Shown here: positions 53,832 to 63,099 of the stretch, one piece after another | Layout: each line of letters begins with the position of its first letter | Position numbering within the stretch: the stretch's first letter is position 1 | From: Treponema sp. UBA4873 | GTDB lineage: Bacteria; Spirochaetota; Spirochaetia; Treponematales; Treponemataceae | Length of the DNA stretch: 64,000 bases | NCBI GenBank assembly: GCA_002399405.1 | Contig: DHDP01000018.1 | Span: forward strand, 373,339-437,338 | Direction: 5' to 3' | Program-made: the position numbers and the translations under genes | The notes under the pieces: generated by a model | What the model saw: only the letters and a program-made list of their open reading frames with translations | Told to the model about the DNA's origin: nothing | Databases searched by the model: none

Positions 53832-55949
53832 ATGAGAAAAGGGGTGTATGCCGCGCTTTTTGCAGCCTTACTTATTGTTTTTCCGTCCGCCGTTCGGGCC
53901 GAAGATAAAGCGATTGCCGCTGCGAACAGACGGACAGCAGTCCGGTTTTTGAAACTGGCGGAAGAGTATCTGCTGGAAAAGGACTGGAACGGCGCATACT
54001 CGCAGGCACAGATGGGCATCGCATACGACAGTTCCGTTGCGGACCTCTGGTATATATCGGCCGCAGCTAAAAGCGGTCTCGGAGAATCACGCGCTGCGGT
54101 TCTCCCTCTTGTTGCGAAGGCTCTTACGGAAGGACAATGGGTTGATTACAACAGAGACGGTGCGCGCATTCTGTACGCCGATCTGCTCTGCGATACGGGG
54201 CAGTTCAGTCAGGCCGTGGCCGTTCTGGATAATCAGCCGCTCATATATTCTGCGGATGCCGAATACATCAGAATAAAGGCGTATTACCGCATGAAAACTC
54301 CCGAAGCTCTTGCGAAAGCCCGCACCAGAGTGAACGGTGCGCGGAAAATATATTCCGGCGACACCCGTTTTCCGCGTCTTTTTTTCCGGTACGAGTATGC
54401 GTCGGCAGACGGTGTAATCTCTCCTGAAGTTCAGGCCATTGCCGATTCATTTATTGCGCGCATGCCCGAATACGACAATCCCGACGCGGAGCTTGAAATA
54501 TACGCCGCTCTTTTCGCGACCGGCGGCAGGCAGAAACGCATGCTGCAGGCATTTGCGGCGCACAATATGGAACATCCGTTGTACGCCGGCGCCGCTCTTG
54601 CCGCGGGACTCATGACGCAGGCGCAGGCTCTCGATTATTTTTCCGAATTTGCGGATAAAACGGTTTCACTTTTCCAGCTCGAATCATTTGTTCCGCTTAT
54701 TACGGACGAAAAAGTAAAAGCGGTCCTCGTCGAACACCTTAATTCGTACGACGGTGTTCTCACTGTCGATACGGACGGAGATCTTGAGCCGAATCTGACT
54801 GTTCAGTACGAACGCGGCCGGCCGCAGTCGCTTGCATGGGACAGCAACAACGACGGAACGGACGAATGGACTGCTCGGTGCGACTTCGGTGTGCCCGTAT
54901 CGGTTAATCTTGCTTCCGACGGAGTTACGTTGTACTACGGAACGTATCCGTCCGTGGTAAAAGCGGTATTCTCCGGAAATGACGGACAATCAGGAACCGA
55001 AACAGTTACGCTTGCAGACGAAACATTCGACTGGACTCCGTTCCTGATGACTGCGCTTGAGCAATTCAAAAACGATCCCGGATGCGAATTCTTTGTTCCT
55101 GCTGTTCAGAAAATTAAACCTGTTGATAAGACGCTTCTTCTCAGATCGGCTTCGAGCCATGAAATTCCGTCGCAGGAGCGCGAAAAAGGAACAGTCGCTT
55201 TTACGATGCAGGACGGACTTCCTCAGACGGCCGATTATTATGCCGGCGGAAAAATGTATGCACATGCCGTATATGAGAAAGGTCTTCCGGTTACGCGCTC
55301 CGTCGACAACGACGGCGACGGTATTTTCGAAACGACTGAAACGTTCGGGTATGATCCCGGCAATGCGATGCACCGGCCGTTATCGGTCGGCGGTCAGGCC
55401 ATGGAAAGCCTGTTCGGTCTGCCTGCCGGATCGGGCATTTACGCGAAGATGATTCAGGTTGATGAGGACGGCGACACTATTCCCGATTTTACGGAAGAGT
55501 ATCTTGCGGACGGCGGAAAAATCACGTCGTGGGACAACGACGCTGACGGCAGCTGGGACGTACGGTATGAACGTTTCCCGCAGAAAAAAGGAGACCCGCT
55601 CGTCGAATCCGCGCTGTTCTATGCGCCGCCCGAAAAAAAGCTTGTTACCGTAACGAACGTTAACGGTGAACCGGTAAAGGTAACTTCGGGTAATTTCAGT
55701 TATAATGTGATTGAGGGATCAGCCGGCGGATTATACTGGATCGGAACGGAAGGTACCGGGGACGATGAAAAAAAAGTACTTGAAAGACTTAACCAGACAT
55801 CCTCGCAGGGTGTTTCTATATTAGTTGATTCCGGCGCAAAACGTCTTCTTGCTGTGCGTGTCGGCGATAAATCGTATGTCGAGATTCTTCCCGACCGTAC
55901 GGTAATCCCTGATGATTCGGCTGGAAAAACCGGCGGAGCGGCCGACTGA
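53832..55949 (+). CDS. Exported protein with Asp-rich (calcium-type) repeats
   Basis: A 705-residue protein. Starting at the ATG at 53832 gives a clean signal peptide (MRKGVYAALFAALLIVFPSAVRA). Residues 25-330 are helical and TPR-like. From about 310 onward short DxDxDG-type loops recur: VDTDGDLEPN, DSNNDGTDEW, VDNDGDGIFE, VDEDGDTIPD and WDNDADGSWD, each followed by a beta strand. They resemble FG-GAP or EF-hand-like calcium-binding loops. The function is unknown; probably periplasmic or surface. It directly follows tilS and precedes a trypsin-like lipoprotein gene by 7 bp. Confidence 0.75.
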   Translation: MRKGVYAALFAALLIVFPSAVRAEDKAIAAANRRTAVRFLKLAEEYLLEKDWNGAYSQAQMGIAYDSSVADLWYISAAAKSGLGESRAAVLPLVAKALTEGQWVDYNRDGARILYADLLCDTGQFSQAVAVLDNQPLIYSADAEYIRIKAYYRMKTPEALAKARTRVNGARKIYSGDTRFPRLFFRYEYASADGVISPEVQAIADSFIARMPEYDNPDAELEIYAALFATGGRQKRMLQAFAAHNMEHPLYAGAALAAGLMTQAQALDYFSEFADKTVSLFQLESFVPLITDEKVKAVLVEHLNSYDGVLTVDTDGDLEPNLTVQYERGRPQSLAWDSNNDGTDEWTARCDFGVPVSVNLASDGVTLYYGTYPSVVKAVFSGNDGQSGTETVTLADETFDWTPFLMTALEQFKNDPGCEFFVPAVQKIKPVDKTLLLRSASSHEIPSQEREKGTVAFTMQDGLPQTADYYAGGKMYAHAVYEKGLPVTRSVDNDGDGIFETTETFGYDPGNAMHRPLSVGGQAMESLFGLPAGSGIYAKMIQVDEDGDTIPDFTEEYLADGGKITSWDNDADGSWDVRYERFPQKKGDPLVESALFYAPPEKKLVTVTNVNGEPVKVTSGNFSYNVIEGSAGGLYWIGTEGTGDDEKKVLERLNQTSSQGVSILVDSGAKRLLAVRVGDKSYVEILPDRTVIPDDSAGKTGGAAD

Positions 55950-55956
55950 GGAAAAA

Positions 55957-57585
55957 ATGAATAAATCTGACCGATATTTTGTACTGTTCGTTGTTTTTGC
56001 TTTATTGTTCAGTTCGTGCAGGACGCTGCATGAACCGAAGGAGATATACCAGCCGCTGAACTACACGGAGCAGGACGTATACGAAAACGAGAAAGCGCGC
56101 ATTTCGTCGCTTTCGGAAACGAGTCCGGTGAATGCTCTCTGGCGCGCGGAACTCTTGAACGATGCGGAGCTGATTTCGTCGTGCACGCAGAAAGTCATGC
56201 AGAAATATCACGAAGCGATCGATAAAAAAGATTATTTCGATGCGCTGAAATATTACCGCTCGCTTTCCGCCGTCGGGGCGGATGTTGCGGCGTATAACGG
56301 AATCGCAGGCGGTCAGCTTTCGGAACTGAGCGCACAGGGCGTTCCGGGACTTACGGCCGACGCAAAGTATCTGCCTAAAACAATCGCGGACTGCATCAAC
56401 GCAACGGTAACGGTCTGGGTCGACCGCGGCATCACGATAAAAAACGGGGCAGGATATGCGGACCGTGTCATCGGTTCCGGATTCTTCATCGACAGACACG
56501 GCTACATAGTGACGAATCATCATGTTATCTCCGACATCGTCGATCCGAAAAACGAAAAATACTCGCGTCTCTATATTAAACTTGCGTCCGATTCCGATAC
56601 GCGCATTCCTGCGAAGGTGGTCGGATATGATTCCGTACTCGACTTGGCTTTGCTGAAAGCGGAAGTCGACGCTCCGTTTATTCTCGCGCTCGGTTCGAGT
56701 GCGGACCTTTCCATCGGAGACAAAGTTTCTGCGATCGGAACGCCGCTTGGACTCGACGGCACGATTACGTCCGGCATTGTCTCGGCTGTAAACCGAAAAC
56801 TGTTTACTACCGGGAGCGTCCTGCAGATAGACGCGGCCGTCAATTCCGGCAATTCCGGCGGTCCGCTTATCGATTCGCAGATGCGCGTGCAGGCGGTCGT
56901 GTTTGCGGGAATGCTCCAGTATCAGGGATTGAACTTTGCCATTCCGGTCGAATACCTCCGCCAGGATCTGCCCGTGCTGTACCACGGGGGAAAGCGCGAC
57001 CATCCGTGGACCGGCTCGTACGGTCACACGAAAAAAAGCGCCGACGGCAGGCAGAATCAGGGACTTGAAGTTCAGTACGTCATGCCGGGCGGCAGTACGA
57101 GCCGTTCGGCGTTCCGCGAAAGCGATGTGATTACCGCCGTCGACGGACTGCAGGTCGATTCGATTGAAACCATGCAGGACATTCTGCGGAACTACGTTCC
57201 CGATACGATAATCAGATGTACGTATTCGAACGACAGCGGCAGCGGAGACAGGTTTGTCTATCTTGACGCGCGTCCCGAGAATCCCGGATACGATATTTAC
57301 AGCAGCGACCTGATATCGGGGTCGTTCGTACCGCTTCTGGGAATGAAACTGATTCAATCCTCGACGGTTAATAAACACACATATACAATAACGGAAATTA
57401 TTAAAGGCAGCATCGCCGACGAATCGGGATTTTCCGAAAACGATCCGGTGACCGTTTCCGACGTGAAATTCAACGACGATAAAAGCGCGGCGTATATTGA
57501 ATTGTATACGCGCAAAAGCAAGAAAGGTTTTCTTGATATTTCGATGGGTATGACTGCATCGCTCGACAGCCCGTATTATTTTTAG
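55957..57585 (+). CDS. Trypsin-like serine protease lipoprotein with PDZ-like domain
   Basis: A 542-residue predicted lipoprotein (lipobox LLFSSC, Cys21). After a helical segment (about 30-150) comes a trypsin-like domain with His189 (VTNHHV), Asp229 (LDLALLK) and Ser300 (NSGNSGGPL), so the catalytic triad is intact. A PDZ-like region (about 355-445) contains GLEVQYVMPGGSTSRSAFRESDVITAVDG. The last 100 residues include another PDZ-like piece. It is a divergent relative of the HtrA protease at 43290, with a membrane anchor. Confidence 0.85.
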   Translation: MNKSDRYFVLFVVFALLFSSCRTLHEPKEIYQPLNYTEQDVYENEKARISSLSETSPVNALWRAELLNDAELISSCTQKVMQKYHEAIDKKDYFDALKYYRSLSAVGADVAAYNGIAGGQLSELSAQGVPGLTADAKYLPKTIADCINATVTVWVDRGITIKNGAGYADRVIGSGFFIDRHGYIVTNHHVISDIVDPKNEKYSRLYIKLASDSDTRIPAKVVGYDSVLDLALLKAEVDAPFILALGSSADLSIGDKVSAIGTPLGLDGTITSGIVSAVNRKLFTTGSVLQIDAAVNSGNSGGPLIDSQMRVQAVVFAGMLQYQGLNFAIPVEYLRQDLPVLYHGGKRDHPWTGSYGHTKKSADGRQNQGLEVQYVMPGGSTSRSAFRESDVITAVDGLQVDSIETMQDILRNYVPDTIIRCTYSNDSGSGDRFVYLDARPENPGYDIYSSDLISGSFVPLLGMKLIQSSTVNKHTYTITEIIKGSIADESGFSENDPVTVSDVKFNDDKSAAYIELYTRKSKKGFLDISMGMTASLDSPYYF

Positions 57586-57594
57586 GACACAATT

Positions 57595-59400
57595 ATGATA
57601 GACATGAAGTATAAACGCAACTTCTGCATTACCGCGCATATCGACCACGGAAAATCGACGCTTGCAGACCGTCTCATTCAGAAGGGAAAAATCATCGACG
57701 AACGGAAAATGAAAGACCAGCTGCTCGACAACATGGACATTGAACGGGAACGCGGCATCACGATAAAAAGTCAAGCCGTGACCATTCCGTACAGGGCGAA
57801 TGACGGTCACGATTACGAACTCAACTTTGTCGACACGCCGGGGCACGTCGATTTTTCGTATGAAGTATCCCGCGCAATAGCGTCGTGCGAAGGTGCGCTT
57901 CTTCTGATTGACGCGACGCAGGGAGTCGAGTCGCAGACTGTGAGCAATATGTACCTTGCGCTCGAGCACGATCTTACGATCGTTCCCGTTATTAATAAGA
58001 TAGACCTTGCGTCCGCCGACATCGAAGGAACAAAGGAGCAGATAGACAAAGAGCTCGGACTCGACGGCAGCGGCGCGCTTCTCGTTTCCGCCAAAACGGG
58101 CCAGGGAATAGACGAGCTCATGGAAGCCATTGTCACGCGTTTTCCCGCTCCCACGGGAGATCCTGAAGGGCAGGCGAGGGCTCTCATATTCGACTGCAAT
58201 TACGACGAATACCGCGGAGTCGTCGTGCATGTGCGCGTGATGGACGGCCGCATAAAGACCGGCGACATTATCCGCATGGTAAGCAACGGAACGGATTACA
58301 AAGTCGAGCAGATCGGCATTTTCAAGATAGATTTCGAAGAAACCGGCATACTCGAGGCCGGCGATGTCGGCTACATCATCGGCGGAATGAAAACGGTCAG
58401 CGAGGTGCGCGTCGGCGACACTATTACGCTTGCCGCAAATCCGGTGACGAAACCGCTTCCCGGTTTTAAGGAAGTGAAGCCCGTCGTCTATTCGTCGATT
58501 TATCCGATGGATTCGAACGACTATGAGGAGCTCAAGTCGGCGCTCGAAAAACTGAAGCTCAACGACGCGAGCCTTGTGTACGAGAAAGACAATTCACTCG
58601 CGCTCGGAAACGGTTTCCGGTGCGGTTTTCTCGGACTGCTGCACCTTGAAGTGATTCAGGAGCGTCTTGAACGGGACTACGATCAGGCTGTTATTTTCAC
58701 CGCTCCGTCGGTGCGCTACAAACTCGTTCTTAACAGCGGCGAGGAAACGTTTATAGACAATCCCTCCGAATATCCTGCGGGCAGGATACGGGAGGCCGAG
58801 GAGCCGTACATTAGGGCGTCGATAATTACGCCGTCGGAATATCTGGGCTCGCTCATGGAACTGTGCAAACAGAAGCGCGGAGAACAGACGAACATGGTGT
58901 ATCTCGACGAAAAGCGCGTCGAGCTTACCTACGAGATGCCGCTTGCGGAAGTCCTGTTTGATTTTTACGACAAGCTCAAGAGTTACAGCCGCGGCTACGC
59001 GTCGTTCGATTATGAAGTCATCGGGTACCGTCCGACGAAGCTCGTAAAAGTCGATTTTCTTGTGAACGGAAAAATCGTCGATGCCCTTTCTCAGCTGACG
59101 TTTGAGGCGAACGCCGCGGACCGTGCCCATAAAGTTTGCGACCGCCTCAAGGATGAAATCACGCGCGAACAGTTCAAAATTGCCATTCAGGGTGCCATAG
59201 GCGGACAGATTATCGCGCGTGAAACGGTAAATCCGGTGCGCAAGGATGTTCTTGCAAAATGTTACGGCGGAGATATTTCGCGCAAACGGAAGCTCCTTGA
59301 AAAACAGAAAGAGGGAAAGAAGCGCATGAAGATGGTCGGGAACGTCGCCATTCCGCAGTCGGCATTCCTTGCCGTCCTCAAGGAAAAAGAGGAGCATTAA
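57595..59400 (+). CDS. lepA: Elongation factor 4
   Basis: A 601-residue translational GTPase that acts on stalled ribosomes by back-translocation. G1 is AHIDHGKST (about 13-21), G2 RERGITIK, G3 DTPGHVDF, G4 NKIDL and G5 SAKTG. The EF4-specific C-terminal domain (GGDISRKRKLLEKQKEGKKRMK) is intact and the length is standard. The start could be the ATG at 57595 or 57604. It ends 27 bp before the convergent DUF115 gene. Confidence 0.98.
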   Translation: MIDMKYKRNFCITAHIDHGKSTLADRLIQKGKIIDERKMKDQLLDNMDIERERGITIKSQAVTIPYRANDGHDYELNFVDTPGHVDFSYEVSRAIASCEGALLLIDATQGVESQTVSNMYLALEHDLTIVPVINKIDLASADIEGTKEQIDKELGLDGSGALLVSAKTGQGIDELMEAIVTRFPAPTGDPEGQARALIFDCNYDEYRGVVVHVRVMDGRIKTGDIIRMVSNGTDYKVEQIGIFKIDFEETGILEAGDVGYIIGGMKTVSEVRVGDTITLAANPVTKPLPGFKEVKPVVYSSIYPMDSNDYEELKSALEKLKLNDASLVYEKDNSLALGNGFRCGFLGLLHLEVIQERLERDYDQAVIFTAPSVRYKLVLNSGEETFIDNPSEYPAGRIREAEEPYIRASIITPSEYLGSLMELCKQKRGEQTNMVYLDEKRVELTYEMPLAEVLFDFYDKLKSYSRGYASFDYEVIGYRPTKLVKVDFLVNGKIVDALSQLTFEANAADRAHKVCDRLKDEITREQFKIAIQGAIGGQIIARETVNPVRKDVLAKCYGGDISRKRKLLEKQKEGKKRMKMVGNVAIPQSAFLAVLKEKEEH

Positions 59401-59427
59401 GCATACCGGCTGAACCCCGGAAACGTA

Positions 59428-61116
59428 TCAGTCAGCGCGTTTTTCGCAGCCGGAAAGAAGCTGTTTTCCCGTGCGGATATCCTTGAGAAAAAAATCCGTT
59501 TCGGCGCGTACGCGTTTGAGAAACGACGGTGAAAGCGAAAGTCTGTATCCGTCGGGAAAATGCAGGAACAGATATTCCCGCGCCGTCAGCAGTTTCGTGA
59601 TCCGTTCGTTGCGCTCTGTTTCGTTCATATGCTGACCGTGCGAGAGAATGTCCCTGAGTTCGCACAGCGCCTTTTCCTCGGCGTCGTAAAAATGCGCGAT
59701 GAGCCGCTGCCTATCCGTGTCAGTATGCGGAACGGAAGCTTCCGCGGCGCATTGAGCGCTGCCGCTTTTTTCGAAGACACATGAAACGTCGCGGTGTTCC
59801 AGGCCGAGCGCGATGCCGGTCGTACCCGCGTCGAATACGTTTTTTTCAGCATGAAATAATCCGCTGAACGTTTGTGCATATGAAAGCAACACCGGCGTCG
59901 TGTACACAGTCCCGCCGTTTTTGCAGGCGGCGGCGGACGAACCGAAACCGAACGCCGCATCGTAGTTTGCCGCAGGTACCGTGCGGTTTCCGGCGCAGAG
60001 CCGGGCCGTGCGGGCCGGTGTTCCCCGCGCGTGCGTGCACCCGGGCGAATAGGAAAAATCAAGTCCCGAGACAAAGACGGGAACGCTGTCGTCCGAGCGG
60101 AACAGCAGTGCAAGATATACGGCAGTGAGTCCCACGGACCCGAGCGGCGGAATTACAGGCGGCAGAATGTGTCCGCCGGAGAGACGTTCAAAAAATAACG
60201 TGTCGTCGTATTTTGTTGCAAAGTAGCTGATTTTTTCTTTTCCGCCGACGAAATCGTGTACTGCGGGCCACGATGTAATGCCTGCAAAAATATGAGTGTT
60301 TTTTCCCTGTGCGCCGAGAAATGCAGGTGCGATGGCGGACTGCGCTTCCTCGCAGACGACGGCATCCGGTACGACGCCGAGTGCGAGCAGGGACGGAAGG
60401 GCCGCGTCTGCAGCCGCAATGTACATGGTGTTCCGGCAGGGAGCAAGTTTTCGTGCCGTGTCTTCCATACTTTCTCCCGCACCGAGCACAAGAACAGGCT
60501 TCGTGATTGTATGAACAAACTGTTCGAACGGAGCGGAATCGGGAAGCCGCGAAAGGTTCCTGAACAGATTGCGCGAATACTTTCTGCCGAGTTTTACGAG
60601 GGTGATGCGGTTTTTCCAGAAGCGTCCTACCGCGTCTTCCGATGCGCGTGAAAGGGCCTGATAATACTGCGGCGCGAACTGCGTGCCGGCGGAAAAATCG
60701 ACGCGTATAACCCTGCGGAGCGTTCCCTGTGGCGGAAGCTCCGTCCCGTCTCCCAGCACGACGGCGCGCTTGTTTAAAAGAACGGGCAGTGCGGAAAGTT
60801 CTGATGGTGAAAGAAGCGAGAAATTACGCGGGCGGACGATATGCTCTTGTGCAAAGGTGTACAGTTCGCCGTCGCATTCACAGCCGAGTATCAGGCAGTT
60901 TTCGGGCAGTTTCGCCGACAGTTCGGAAAGGCCGAGGCCGAGACAGGGCGAACATGCAAGTATGAGCGTGCCGGGAAGAATATTCAGCGAGGCGACTGCC
61001 GCGAGTATGTTTTTAGACGGATCGTACCTGGAGTAGAGAAATCTGTTTTTGTATAAAACGGAAAAGCCCCGGCCGGTTTCTACCAGACAGGGCTTTTCAT
61101 CATTCTGCTCAGGCAC
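59428..61116 (-). CDS. MAF/DUF115 motility accessory protein, copy 2
   Basis: A 562-residue protein with the same plan as the one at 1496-3313: an N-terminal domain (ILACSPCLGLGLSEL, CLILGCECDGELY) and a DUF115 core (LVLGAGESMEDTARKLAPC, AAADAALPSLLALGVVPDAVVCEEA, about 205-260), then VFVSGLDFSYSPG. It begins with GTG at 61116 with GGAG upstream. It follows the PpiD-like gene by 21 bp in the same direction. A flagellin-glycosylation role is inferred from the family, not shown here. Confidence 0.75.
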   Translation of the reverse strand: MPEQNDEKPCLVETGRGFSVLYKNRFLYSRYDPSKNILAAVASLNILPGTLILACSPCLGLGLSELSAKLPENCLILGCECDGELYTFAQEHIVRPRNFSLLSPSELSALPVLLNKRAVVLGDGTELPPQGTLRRVIRVDFSAGTQFAPQYYQALSRASEDAVGRFWKNRITLVKLGRKYSRNLFRNLSRLPDSAPFEQFVHTITKPVLVLGAGESMEDTARKLAPCRNTMYIAAADAALPSLLALGVVPDAVVCEEAQSAIAPAFLGAQGKNTHIFAGITSWPAVHDFVGGKEKISYFATKYDDTLFFERLSGGHILPPVIPPLGSVGLTAVYLALLFRSDDSVPVFVSGLDFSYSPGCTHARGTPARTARLCAGNRTVPAANYDAAFGFGSSAAACKNGGTVYTTPVLLSYAQTFSGLFHAEKNVFDAGTTGIALGLEHRDVSCVFEKSGSAQCAAEASVPHTDTDRQRLIAHFYDAEEKALCELRDILSHGQHMNETERNERITKLLTAREYLFLHFPDGYRLSLSPSFLKRVRAETDFFLKDIRTGKQLLSGCEKRAD

Positions 61117-61137
61117 TCGTGCTCCCTGCAGCAGGAT

Positions 61138-62616
61138 TTATTCCTGGGTGCCGTTCTTCATGAAATTGTTGAAGAACACGGATGTGAGATTGTTTTCGAG
61201 TTTCGGACTCTTCATAAGCGCAACGGATGCGGAAGACTGGTCGTAGTTGATGATTTCACTTTTGAGCACGGAACTTTCCGGCGTTGTTTCTTCCGTTGTC
61301 TCGCCCGTCAGCTGCAGAACGAGAACGTTCTTACCGTTTACGACCGGTACGGAAATTTCATTCTGTTTGAGCGCGAACGCAGTTTTGAGGAAATTCTCGT
61401 TCGTATCCGCCCCTGAAAGAGCCGCTGTTTTTGTGTCGACGGATGGTGCAAGCGAAACGCTTCCGTAGTTGAGGGGGAATGCTGCAACTTCGGTTTTCGT
61501 CAGGTTGAACTGTACGCACGCTTCATCGAAACTTTTTGCCGATGCAGCCGCGGCGAAATCTTTCGCCATAGTGGTATAATAATCTTCGATGTGGCCCGCT
61601 TCGTATGTGTTCAGATAGCTGTAAACATCCTTGATTGTCGCGTCGTTTGTAAAATCCGGCTGACCGGCGTCGTTATCCGCATAAAAAATCGAGAAACCTT
61701 CGTTCGTTTCGACAGCTTTACTCGTTGCACCCTTTGAAAGTTCCGTAACGGCTTTGAGGTCGTCGGCATTTTTAATAATCTTCTCAAGCTGATAATAATA
61801 CGCGTTCGCAAGTTTACCGTTTTCATTGCTGTACGTTTTTTTCGAATATTCACCGACGGCATCCGCAAATTTTATTTCGTTGTTTGCAAGACGTTTTACA
61901 ACTGATTCCGCTTTCGACTTATCCTCGCACGTGATGACGGACATGTCGTATTTTACGAATTTCTGCGCATTTGCCTCGCCGTATGCCGTCTTTTCGCTGT
62001 CGGGATACTCTTTCATGTCGAAAGAAATCATGTTGAAAGCACGTTTGTTTTTACCGGCGTTCTGCAGAAAACCCGTTTCCGCGGATGACGATTTAAGGCC
62101 GTACAGCGCATCTTTTCCGACGGCGTACTGCGAGCCGAAGCAGTCGTCCGAATAGCGGCTTGTCGTAAGCGTGTCGCGGAATTCTTTCTGCATCGATTCA
62201 ATCGTCGACGCAGGCGCCTCTCTGTACAGTTTCGGAGAATATTTCCCGTCGGCATCGGAGAAATAGGGGAGCATTTCGCGGTTTATGGCGCTCTGCGGAA
62301 CGGCATATCCGCTCTTCTGAACGGCTTTTGAGAATGCCATTTTTTGAATGGTTGCATTGAACGCATAATTAAAAATATAATAGTACGCCTGTGTGTCGAC
62401 TTCCTGGCCCTGGTTTTTGAGCATGTCCGCATAGCGGGAAACATAATCAGCAAAATCACTGCCCTGTTCATATCTGATTTCTTTTCCGTCGTATTTTCCG
62501 AACGGCGGCAGCTTGTTGTTGCCGCTGCGGCCGAGCATGGCCGGAACAAGAATAAAGACAACTGCTGAAATCAAAAGAATGATGAGCGAACCAATCGTAT
62601 AAAAGCTTTTTTTCAT
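61138..62616 (-). CDS. PpiD/SurA-like periplasmic foldase with degenerate parvulin domain
   Basis: A 492-residue membrane-anchored protein. It has one N-terminal helix (about 8-28), then a SurA_N-like helical region (YADMLKNQGQEVDTQAYYYIFNYAFNATIQKMAF), a segment resembling a parvulin domain at about 225-315 (SKAESVVKRLANNEIKFADAVGEYSKKT, GATSKAVETNEGFSIFYAD), and a C-terminal helical part. The parvulin catalytic histidines are not visible (VITCED where R-H-I-L-x is usual; GFSIF for GWHII), so it is probably a chaperone rather than an isomerase. AAAAGGG lies upstream of the ATG. Confidence 0.75.
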   Translation of the reverse strand: MKKSFYTIGSLIILLISAVVFILVPAMLGRSGNNKLPPFGKYDGKEIRYEQGSDFADYVSRYADMLKNQGQEVDTQAYYYIFNYAFNATIQKMAFSKAVQKSGYAVPQSAINREMLPYFSDADGKYSPKLYREAPASTIESMQKEFRDTLTTSRYSDDCFGSQYAVGKDALYGLKSSSAETGFLQNAGKNKRAFNMISFDMKEYPDSEKTAYGEANAQKFVKYDMSVITCEDKSKAESVVKRLANNEIKFADAVGEYSKKTYSNENGKLANAYYYQLEKIIKNADDLKAVTELSKGATSKAVETNEGFSIFYADNDAGQPDFTNDATIKDVYSYLNTYEAGHIEDYYTTMAKDFAAAASAKSFDEACVQFNLTKTEVAAFPLNYGSVSLAPSVDTKTAALSGADTNENFLKTAFALKQNEISVPVVNGKNVLVLQLTGETTEETTPESSVLKSEIINYDQSSASVALMKSPKLENNLTSVFFNNFMKNGTQE

Positions 62617-62718
62617 ACCGAAGACCCTTTTGTAAACAAAATGTATTCTATTTTATAGAAAAGTAAATAATTTTAGCACTATATAGACCGATTGTCAATT
62701 TAAGCATCGGGCGGTTCA

Positions 62719-62758
62719 GGGGAACCCCGCTGTACCGGTACAAAAAATGCGGTTCCCC
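62719..62758. other. Hairpin in the PpiD-like upstream region
   Basis: GGGGAACCCCGC (62719-62730) pairs with GCGGTTCCCC (62749-62758), with a two-base bulge and a loop containing CCGGTAC. No T-run follows on the plus strand. Confidence 0.5.
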
Positions 62759-62819
62759 CGAGTAATATACAGTATATTCTGTAAATTTCAAGTTAATTTG
62801 GTAAAAATTATAAGAATAA

Positions 62820-62925
62820 CCAATAACTTCGACGCTCTGCGTCGAGGTTGTTGGTCTCTAAAGGTATTGCACTCGGGATTTAATACCCTTCATACACCCC
62901 TAGTGGGAGGGGGGATGAAACCCTT
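62820..62925 (+). ncRNA. Orphan structured RNA, possibly a TnpB guide-RNA (omega-RNA-like) scaffold
   Basis: Three stem-loops occur in series. Stem 1 is a 16-bp helix (CCAATAAC-TTCGACGC facing GCGTCGAG-GTTGTTGG, three-base loop, 62820-62853). Stem 2 is GGTATT/AATACC around GCACTCGGGATTT (62863-62887). Stem 3 is TTCAT...CCCCT/AGGGG...ATGAA (62890-62919). The order, the GTTGTTGG link and the final GGGGGATGAAAC resemble the 3' scaffold of IS200/IS605 TnpB guide RNAs; this is from memory of the family, not a search. No tnpB reading frame lies upstream, so it would be a remnant or a stand-alone guide RNA. Confidence 0.35.
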
Positions 62926-63030
62926 CGCACGAATCAATTTATTACAATTTGCTGTAAATTTTACAGTAAAACAGCAATTTCTGATCCGGATACGTTTTAA
63001 CGCCTGATCGTACTTGCTCTTAACGTCTGA

Positions 63031-63087
63031 TGGAGATACGATTACGTACACAGAGGTGTCTGCACTGTGTACGTAATCGTATCTCCA
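63031..63087. repeat. Long perfect inverted repeat
   Basis: 23 bp (63031-63053) are perfectly repeated in reverse complement at 63065-63087, separated by 11 bases. The arms read TGGAGATACGATTACGTAC... and end CACAG/CTGTG. It lies in a non-coding gap between two leftward genes. No T-run follows either end. Confidence 0.8.
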
Positions 63088-63099
63088 CTGCGCCGCATA

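Noticed and set aside
56002..58230. A 742-codon open frame antisense to the trypsin-like lipoprotein and lepA genes
   Set aside because: It lies opposite two clear genes, is rich in Arg/His/Val in the manner of codon-bias shadows, and matches no family.
62771..62786. TACAGTATATTCTGTA palindrome as a LexA-type SOS box
   Set aside because: The half-sites are in the opposite order to CTGT-N8-ACAG and no SOS gene follows.
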